Below, one piece after another: positions 30,373-37,800 of a stretch of 44,149 bases of DNA (position 1 is the stretch's first letter; the number at the start of each line of letters is the position of its first letter). Position numbers and translations under genes: made by a program. The notes under the pieces are model-generated. The model was not told the origin of the DNA. It saw nothing but the letters and a program-made list of their open reading frames with translations, and did not search any database. This stretch comes from Candidatus Poseidoniales archaeon (GTDB lineage: Archaea > Thermoplasmatota > Poseidoniia > Poseidoniales > Poseidoniaceae), in the NCBI GenBank assembly GCA_009887095.1, contig QXYC01000006.1:1-44149 (forward strand), read 5' to 3'.

Positions 30373-31863
30373 ATGAAGGTCAGCGTTAGCTCAGGACACA
30401 ACATCAACGGAACTCTAATCATGCCCATTTTTCAAGGAACAGACGCTGTTCCAGAAGCACATGCAGAAGGCATGCACACGGCGCTCAAGAGCCAAATGAA
30501 CACCGTCCTCGGTGACGGCGATTTCAAAGGAAAGGCAAAGTCGACCATGTCCCTTATGGGAACCGATGGTGGAAAAGCAATGCTCGTAGGGCTTGGTAAG
30601 GAAGACGATGCAGATGTTCACGCCTACCGAAAGGCAGGTGCAGCAGTGATCGCAGGGCGCAAGAAGTCCCACGGTACGGAACTCACCGTCCGCTTTGCCG
30701 CAACTTCGGTTGATTGCATGGCAGCCTTCGCAGAAGGCATGATGCTTCGTGATTACTCCTTTGACAAGTACAAGGCTGAAGACGAGGACAAGGAAGAGGA
30801 ACTCACAGTTCGAGTCACTTGTGATTCGGGACAAGAGAAAGAACTCTCTTCCATGATTCACACACTCCACGGTGTCGCATCGGGTGTCCATCTTTCCCGC
30901 GACCTTGGCAACATGCCTCCAAACGACATGTACCCCGAAGCCTTCGCCGACCAAGCATGGGAATGGGCAAAGAACTACGACAACGTCGAAGTGACCATCA
31001 TCAATTACGACCAAGCTATCAAAGCCGGTATGGGCGGTCTTGTGGCTGTCGGCATGGGCTCCTCGAGGAAGCCTTGCATGGTTATTTTTGAACTCAACAG
31101 TGCCAAGAAAGGCCGTGGTCCAATGCTTGTCGGCAAGGGCATCACCTTCGACACGGGCGGTATCTCCCTCAAGCCTGGCGCAAACATGGACGAAATGAAG
31201 TACGACATGGGTGGCTCCGCTACTGTGTTCGGGACCATGGAAGCACTCGCTTCGACCGGCTTCGAAGGCAAGGTCACAGCCATCACATGCATGGCAGAAA
31301 ACATGCCAGCAGCAAACGCTCAACGGCCTGGTGACGTCATCACAACGCTCTCTGGAAAGACCATTGAAGTCCTCAACACCGATGCTGAAGGACGCCTCGT
31401 TCTTTCTGATGGTCTTTGGAAGGCTGGTGAATTTGACCCAGAATACATCATCGATTTCGCCACCCTCACAGGTGCTTGTGTCGTGGCACTCGGTCACGAA
31501 GCAACCGGACTTTGGTCCAATGACGATGACTTCAGAACCCGGATTCACGAGGCTGGAAACGCTGTTGGTGAACTCGCATGGCCTATGCCACTGCTCCCTG
31601 CGTTTGAGAAGGAAATGACCGATTCAAAAATCGCAGACACTCGCAACCTTGGCGCAGGCCGCTGGGGCGGTGCAAACACCGCTGCAGCCTTCCTCAAGCA
31701 ATTCGTTCCAAACCGAAACTACGAGAAGGATGGCGAACAGATCCCATGGGCTCACATGGACATCGCTGGAACCTATTGGGGTGCAAAGACCAACACCATG
31801 GTTGGAACCGGTGCCACAGGTGTTCACGTTCGTACCATGTACCATCTAATCACCAACGGATGA
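30373..31863 (+). CDS. pepA: Leucyl aminopeptidase (M17 family)
   Basis: A 496-residue cytosolic aminopeptidase that removes N-terminal residues with two metal ions. KGITFDTGG (K255, D260) and NTDAEGRL (335-342, the M17 signature with D337 and E339) are intact. SGVHLSRDLGNMPPNDMYP marks the start of the catalytic domain and the first 160 residues are the usual N-terminal domain. Its length is normal for PepA. It starts at the ATG at 30373 behind AGGTGA; the frame upstream to 30334 overlaps the palindrome. It follows the exported carboxypeptidase on the same strand, which fits stepwise peptide use. Confidence 0.95.
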   Translation: MKVSVSSGHNINGTLIMPIFQGTDAVPEAHAEGMHTALKSQMNTVLGDGDFKGKAKSTMSLMGTDGGKAMLVGLGKEDDADVHAYRKAGAAVIAGRKKSHGTELTVRFAATSVDCMAAFAEGMMLRDYSFDKYKAEDEDKEEELTVRVTCDSGQEKELSSMIHTLHGVASGVHLSRDLGNMPPNDMYPEAFADQAWEWAKNYDNVEVTIINYDQAIKAGMGGLVAVGMGSSRKPCMVIFELNSAKKGRGPMLVGKGITFDTGGISLKPGANMDEMKYDMGGSATVFGTMEALASTGFEGKVTAITCMAENMPAANAQRPGDVITTLSGKTIEVLNTDAEGRLVLSDGLWKAGEFDPEYIIDFATLTGACVVALGHEATGLWSNDDDFRTRIHEAGNAVGELAWPMPLLPAFEKEMTDSKIADTRNLGAGRWGGANTAAAFLKQFVPNRNYEKDGEQIPWAHMDIAGTYWGAKTNTMVGTGATGVHVRTMYHLITNG

Positions 31864-31888
31864 GAAGGTTCTCTGGACCTTCGAGGGC

Positions 31889-32728
31889 GTGGTGATTGTG
31901 CGGCGAAGGGCATCAATCCCCGCTCGTATCAACATCATCGGTGAACACACCGATTACCTTGGCGGACTTGCCTTACCCTTCGCAAGCGATCATCGCCTTG
32001 TCCTCACCGCCACACAGGCGGAACAGACAACCGGTGACGAAACGGTGGTTGATTTATGGCGTGCTGCGGGCGGTTGGCCTGCGACGTTGGAGATTGAGAG
32101 CACCATTCCAATCGGCGCTGGCATGTCGTCATCAGCAGCGTTGTGCTTGGCCATCGTGTTGTGCGCACAAGGCCCACAAGACGCACTTGCGGCGTGCAAA
32201 GAAGCACAACGTCTCGAGCATCAGGTGTTGAAGACACCGTGTGGTTTGCTCGATCAAATGGCGATGATGATGAGTTCAGAGAAGCATGCCGTTTTGATTG
32301 ACTTTGCCACGATGGATTGCAAACCGTTCCTCCTCCCTGATGATTGGTTGTTCAAAACAGTCGATTCAGGAATCCGTCGACAGTTGAGTGAAACAGAATT
32401 TGGCGCTTCTTCGGATGCTCAGGTGTTGAGCCGGCATGCCACGGAAGAAAACCTCCGGGTGCGCCAAGCGCTAGGCGCTTCATGCGTTGAACTCGGCGCC
32501 CTGCTCAACGCTTCGCACGCTTCGCTGCAGTCCATTGGCGTTAGCACGCCCGAAATCGACGACCTCGTCGCTGACCTCCAATCAACCCCCGGAGTCCTTG
32601 GCGCTCGAATGATGGGCGGCGGTTTTGGTGGAATGATCTTGGTGGCTGTCGAGGGTTCGGAGATCCTCCCCGATGTGCCACTGCTCAAAGCCTCACAATG
32701 TGGATTCCTTGAGAAAGGTTTCGAGTAA
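31889..32728 (+). CDS. galK: Galactokinase (GHMP family), compact
   Basis: A 279-residue GHMP kinase that should phosphorylate galactose or a related sugar at C1. The galactokinase signature RINIIGEHTDYLGG (13-26), the ATP-binding IPIGAGMSSSAAL, the catalytic Asp in LLDQMAMM, and MMGGGFGG are all present. It is about 100 residues shorter than E. coli GalK. The start is GTG at 31889 (others at 31892 and 31898 are possible). It lies 25 bases after pepA. Its last 36 bases overlap, tail to tail, the end of the glycosidase-nucleotidyltransferase fusion. Confidence 0.85.
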   Translation: MVIVRRRASIPARINIIGEHTDYLGGLALPFASDHRLVLTATQAEQTTGDETVVDLWRAAGGWPATLEIESTIPIGAGMSSSAALCLAIVLCAQGPQDALAACKEAQRLEHQVLKTPCGLLDQMAMMMSSEKHAVLIDFATMDCKPFLLPDDWLFKTVDSGIRRQLSETEFGASSDAQVLSRHATEENLRVRQALGASCVELGALLNASHASLQSIGVSTPEIDDLVADLQSTPGVLGARMMGGGFGGMILVAVEGSEILPDVPLLKASQCGFLEKGFE

Positions 32729-34666
32729 AGCGAGACGCTCAGGCGTTCCCATGTCCCAAAAGGCAGTTTGGTCGAGATGGACGGCGGCTTTTCCACTCAA
32801 GGCGGGGTAGACCGTTTCTTCCCAACTCCATACGCCCTCTTTTCCATGTTCGAGGACAACAGATTTCTCTACAACACTCGTTCCGGATTCATAGCCATTC
32901 AAGTCGCTGGTTTGTGTCGTCTTGTTGTAGGCCTCCAAGCGTCCTTCTGCGTGTTTGAGGTTCATCTGTTCGTGCTTGGTCGTTGCTGTCATTGTGAGCG
33001 GTGCTCCTGCTTTCTCGTGTGTTTTGAGCAGGCTGTGATAGTCGATCGGATGAAGGTCATCGCCCCAGAGAAGAATGAATCGGTCTTCGAGCAAGGAGCG
33101 AGCGTTCCATAGAGCTCCGCCTGTGCCAAGTGGTGTGGGTTCTTGGTGGAAATTCACAACCATGCCTGGGTGGGTGAATTCATCGAACTGTTCACCAAGA
33201 TGCCCTGTTAAGACAAGGGCGTTGAGGCAACCTTGGCGTTGGGCCCAGTCGAGGATATGACTGAGAATTGGTTTACCATTCACTTCGACGAGCGACTTTG
33301 GAATGCGTTCAGTGACTTCACCGAGGCGTGTGCCGAGGCCACCTGCCATGATGACCACCTGTGGGGTGCGGTGGGATTTGACAATGGATGCGTAGGTCGC
33401 GCCACTTTCTTTCAAGGTGCGCTGTTTGGTTTCAAAGTCGACATGGTAGAGTCCAAACCGCTGGTCATATCCCTCTGCCCATTCGAAATTATCCATCAAA
33501 CTCCAGTGATAGAACCCTCGTACATCGAGCCCATCAGCGATGGCTTCAGCAGTGATTTGTAGATGTCGGCGAATGTGTTCAGGGCGCATGTCGTCGTCGT
33601 CATCGGCCACACCGTTTTCTGTGACAATGATTGGAAGACCGAGTCCTTTGACCATCTCAAAAGCTCGACGCAGGCCTTCTGCATACATTGGATATCTGAA
33701 GTCGGTTCGTTGTTCCCACGGCCGAATCAATGGGTCAATCTCCACCTTCGTTGGCATAAACGGCGTGGCGAGTAAATGCGTGTAATAATTCACGCCAATG
33801 AAGTCTGAACTGTTTTTCAATCCAGGGACTCGTTTGGCTCTAAGGGCCGAAGGTGGTTTGAAACGGCCGGTCCGAACACCGTTGATCCAGCACCGGTTGA
33901 ACATCCCATCAAGCACCCTTGCTTGAAGCCAGTGAAGAGGGTTCCATCTTCTGTACGGGTCGAACAAGTTGATGTTTTTCACAAGTCCGATTTCACACAA
34001 CCCTCCGTTCTCCATTCCTTTGAGCGTTTGGTAGCATGTGGCGTGCGCTCTCATCATGTTCATGGCAACGGCTTTGGCTCGCTTGAAGGAACGCACACCG
34101 GGAGGGAATTCGCCCAGAACATACCCCATTGTTGTGAACACGGCAGGTTCGTTGATGGTGCACCACCACCTTACGCGGTCACTCAACAAGGCAAACATTC
34201 GCTTTGAAAAATCAATCCAATGGTGAAGGTTTTCTTCTCGTTCAAATCCACCTTTTTCTTCCCACCAAATGGGTTGAGTAAAGTGATGCAGGGTCGCCAT
34301 GGGCTGAATCCCATTCGCAAGCAATTCATCGACTAAATCGCTGTACCATTGCGCAGCCTGCTCGTTCCATTCGCCTTCTTGAGGAACGATTCGTGACCAT
34401 TCGATGGAAAACCGGTAATGAGAGACACCAAGATCTGTAATCAATCCGATGTCCTCTGTCCTTCGATTCCAATGGTCGCAAGCCTCTCCACTGAGTTGCT
34501 TGCTCTTCGAACGTGGTTCAAACGCAGACCAGTTGTTGGTGTTTCCACCTTCAATTTGGTGCGATGCAGTTGCAACACCCCACATGAACTGCTTTGGAAA
34601 CGCGGTTCCATCTTCGAGTGAATCGTACTTGACCTTGGTCCAATCACGGTGCTCCTCGGTCCACAT
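32693..34666 (-). CDS. GH1 beta-glycosidase fused to a sugar-1-phosphate nucleotidyltransferase
   Basis: A single 657-residue frame with two enzymes. Residues 20-430 are a family 1 glycoside hydrolase: FMWGVATASHQIEG, acid/base E173 in INEPA, nucleophile E350 in VTENG, and HWSLMDNFEWAEGY. From residue 436 a nucleotidyltransferase begins: VVIMAGGLGTRLGE with PKSLVEVNGKPIL (K457), the metal-binding GDD (535-537) and FWDMGTPERL near the end. The first should release a sugar from a beta-glycoside; the second activates a sugar-1-phosphate to an NDP-sugar. There is no signal peptide, so both act in the cytoplasm. The linker is only about six residues and no frameshift is seen. I start at the ATG at 34666; upstream frame to 34789 runs into the tRNA gene. 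Confidence 0.9.
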   Translation of the reverse strand: MWTEEHRDWTKVKYDSLEDGTAFPKQFMWGVATASHQIEGGNTNNWSAFEPRSKSKQLSGEACDHWNRRTEDIGLITDLGVSHYRFSIEWSRIVPQEGEWNEQAAQWYSDLVDELLANGIQPMATLHHFTQPIWWEEKGGFEREENLHHWIDFSKRMFALLSDRVRWWCTINEPAVFTTMGYVLGEFPPGVRSFKRAKAVAMNMMRAHATCYQTLKGMENGGLCEIGLVKNINLFDPYRRWNPLHWLQARVLDGMFNRCWINGVRTGRFKPPSALRAKRVPGLKNSSDFIGVNYYTHLLATPFMPTKVEIDPLIRPWEQRTDFRYPMYAEGLRRAFEMVKGLGLPIIVTENGVADDDDDMRPEHIRRHLQITAEAIADGLDVRGFYHWSLMDNFEWAEGYDQRFGLYHVDFETKQRTLKESGATYASIVKSHRTPQVVIMAGGLGTRLGEVTERIPKSLVEVNGKPILSHILDWAQRQGCLNALVLTGHLGEQFDEFTHPGMVVNFHQEPTPLGTGGALWNARSLLEDRFILLWGDDLHPIDYHSLLKTHEKAGAPLTMTATTKHEQMNLKHAEGRLEAYNKTTQTSDLNGYESGTSVVEKSVVLEHGKEGVWSWEETVYPALSGKAAVHLDQTAFWDMGTPERLALLETFLKESTL

Positions 34667-34759
34667 GGTTTGACCATCTGGGGGGGATAGAAGAGCCTTA
34701 TCCCATGACCGGTGGGCTTTGAGGGTACAGTCGTCTGACTTTGTTGTTGAGTTGAGAGG

Positions 34760-34830
34760 TGCGGATAGCGGGAGTTGAACCCACGACAAAAGGTTGGAAA
34801 CCTCCTATGATACCACTTCACCATATCCGC
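34760..34830 (-). tRNA. tRNA-Gly (anticodon UCC)
   Basis: The minus strand forms a cloverleaf with acceptor stem GCGGATA/TATCCGC, anticodon stem GGAGG/CCTTT with loop TTTCCAA (anticodon TCC, reading GGA and GGG), and a T-arm with GTTCAACTC. The discriminator is A at 34760. The next bases read CCT, so CCA is not encoded, unlike the other glycine tRNA in this window. No intron is present. Confidence 0.95.
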
Positions 34831-34895
34831 ACGATGTGGTAATCCGTCCGAGAAGCCTCTCATTATTGAGGCAATCGGTCGAGTCCTTCTGTGCT

Positions 34896-37800
34896 TCAAC
34901 TGATGCCCGGTGGCGGTGGTGGTGCCCTGCCGTTGAAGCCAAAGGCTTGTCGTCGTGGGTCATTGCTGGCGTTCTTGCTTCGTTCCAATCGTTGACTGAT
35001 CAAATCCCGGGCGCGCTCCAATCGTTCTTCTGCAGCCTTCTTCTTGCTTGCATTTCCACGAATCATGAGCATACCCATCAAGAAGAACAGCACTAAACCA
35101 CCAATGGCAGCTTGGACAATTGCATTCTCGAGGATTGAAGCAAGAAGCCCCTCATCCCCGCTCGACTCTTCCTCGACAACGATGTTTGAATCGTAGGCCT
35201 TGAGCGTAATGGATACCGTGTCCATACCGACATCCGATCCCGGTTCTTTTGCAACCAAGACCAATTGATAGGTTCCGGCGTAGCGAGCCACGCCGTCGAA
35301 TGTGATGGTTTGGGAACCGCCACTGTTTGGCGTGAAGGTGATCACTTGGGTCTGAGAGCTCGCAGTGATTGCGGAAATGGCTTGCCACTCCACTCGCACC
35401 GTGACTTCTTCGATTTCAGTGGATACCGTACACTGGAAGTTGAACCAGCCTCCACCAACGATGTCAATGTCGTCGATGGGAGTGCATTCCATGCTCCCCT
35501 CTGCGGAGTTACGGGTTGGATCGGTTGGCCAATGATCTGGTTTGAATGCACCAGCCGATTCATTGTCACCCCATCCATCTCCATCTTGGTCCAACCACTG
35601 GCTTGCTTCGTTGGGGAAGGCATCTTCATCGTCGCCATACCCGTCTTGATCCGCATCAGGGCAACCCCGTGTGGCTCCAAGGTTCGAAGTTCCAAAGTCA
35701 TCAGGGCATCCATCTCCATCGGTTCCATCTGGATTGTCACCATATCCATCTTCATCAGAGTCATACCATTGTGAGGCATCACCAAGCCACAGGTCTGCAT
35801 CATCGCTGACGCCATCATTGTCGTCGTCAGGGCACCCAAATTGATCCACTGTTGAGGTTCCAATTACGGTTGGGCAAGCATCTGGTTGTGTGCCATTGGG
35901 ATTGTCACCGTATCCATCGCCATCTTGATCGGACCACTGAGTTGCATCATCTGGGAATGCGTCGTTGTCTTGGGAAGAACCATCGTTGTCACCATCGGGG
36001 CATCCATACACATCGACGTTCGACAAACCGTATTCGGTTGGGCAGGCATCTGGGAGGGCACCCGCTGCATTGTCACCGTATCCATCACCGTCTTGGTCTT
36101 CCCATTGTGTCGGCTCAAGCGGTAAAGCGTCTGCTCCGTTGCTCTCATTCCAATCAATGTCGTTTCCACCAGCGATGGTTGGGTTCGAGTATCCGTCTCC
36201 ATCAGCGTCTCTGCATCCAACTCGGTCTTGGGTTGAATTTCCTGCCACGAGTGCGCAATCGTCCAAAAGATCGTCAACACCATCGCCATCAGAATCCTGA
36301 GAACGGGTTGGGTCATCGGGGAAGGCATCGCTCATGTTTGACATTCCATCGCCGTCATCATCAGGACAGCCATATCGGTCAAGTGTCGAATTTCCAGGGA
36401 CACCGGGGCATGCATCAGGCAGTGGTCCAGTTGCATTGTCGCCGTAACCATCACCGTCTTGGTCCAACCATTGGTTGGCTAGGTCTGGAAGTGCATCGTT
36501 GGCATCATCCCAGCCATCGCCGTCAGTGTCGATGCACCCGTAACGGTTCCCATTGGTGGAATTGCCAGGCACGCCGGGACACGCATCGGCTGTCGTGCCG
36601 CCAGGGTTGTCCCCGTACCCATCACCATCAATGTCAGACCATTGTGTCACGTCATTTGGGTGCGAGTCTTCTTGATCAGCCCATCCATCTTGGTCAAGGT
36701 CTGAACATCCCAACGTGCCGTTTTGCCATGAATTTCCGACTTCTGTCGGGCAGTCATCAGCAAGGTTTCCTGAAGCATTGTCACCAAACCCATCCCCATC
36801 AGTATCGGTTGTTTGAGTTGGATCGGTCTTGAACGCGTCGGAACCATTGTTCGCAACAGTCCAGTTGGCGTCTGGGTCAGAAACTCCATCGCCGTCTGTG
36901 TCAGGACAGCCGACACGATCGATTGTTGAAGTTCCTGCATACAGTGGGCAGGCGTCATCGATTTGGTCTGCAACGCCATCATTGTCGAAATCAGACCATC
37001 TGAGGATATCTGAAGGGAACGCATCTGCGCCATCTTCCGCTCGCCAAAGAGCATCTGGATCCGAGTAGGTGTCACCATCTGAATCGAGGCAGCCGTATCG
37101 GTCTGAACTTGAGGTGCCAGCATCGTTAATGCAAGCATCGGGGGTGGTTCCCGTAGGATTGTCACCAAATCCGTCGCTGTCAGTATCCACCCACTGAGTG
37201 GAATCAGATGGCCATACGTCTGCACCATCGGCAATGGTCCAAACAGGGCCATTGGTTCCAGTGAGATCTTCATCGGAGGAGCCATCACCATCGGTGTCAG
37301 GGCAACCATATCGGTCCCGTGTTGAGGTGCCTGGGACTGTTGAGCAAGTGTCTGGTTGGTTGCCGGCTGCATTGTCTCCGTACCCGTCGCTGTCGCTGTC
37401 GCTCCATTGGGTTGGGTCGTTCATGAATGCGTCCGCTCCTTGGGCAATGGTGTAGCCCGCAGCGGGGTCAGCGTACCCGTCACCGTCAGTGTCTGTGCAA
37501 CCAAGCCGACCGAGTTCGCTCGAAGTCCCACTTATGGTTGGGCAGTCATCTGCATCGTTTCCAGAACTGTTGTCTCCATAGCCATCGCCATCAGCATCGG
37601 CCCATTGCGTGACATCGCTCGGGAATGCATCTGCGCCATTTAGGGCAGCAGTCCATGTTGCGTCGGGGTCGGAATAGCCATCGCCATCGCTGTCTGTGCA
37701 TCCGAGACGGTCTTGGCTTGAGCTTCCGCTCACCGCTGGGCAGCTATCGCCGAGTGTTGCAGGAGGAGGGTTGTCACCATAGCCATCGCCATCGGTGTCG

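Noticed and set aside
30415-31548. 377-codon open frame on the minus strand across the leucyl aminopeptidase gene
   Set aside because: It is fully antisense to a gene with clear M17 motifs. Its translation is rich in Cys and His without pattern, as expected from a shadow frame.
33349-33370. Possible separate start of the nucleotidyltransferase at an internal ATG behind AGGTGG
   Set aside because: The ATG falls inside the first beta strand of the domain (VVIMAGGLG), so a protein starting there would lack part of its core.
35852-36832. 326-codon plus-strand frame inside the repeat region
   Set aside because: It is antisense to the Asp-rich repeats, and its His/Arg/Leu-rich product is the complement of GAT-rich codons. 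No ribosome site or family motif is seen.
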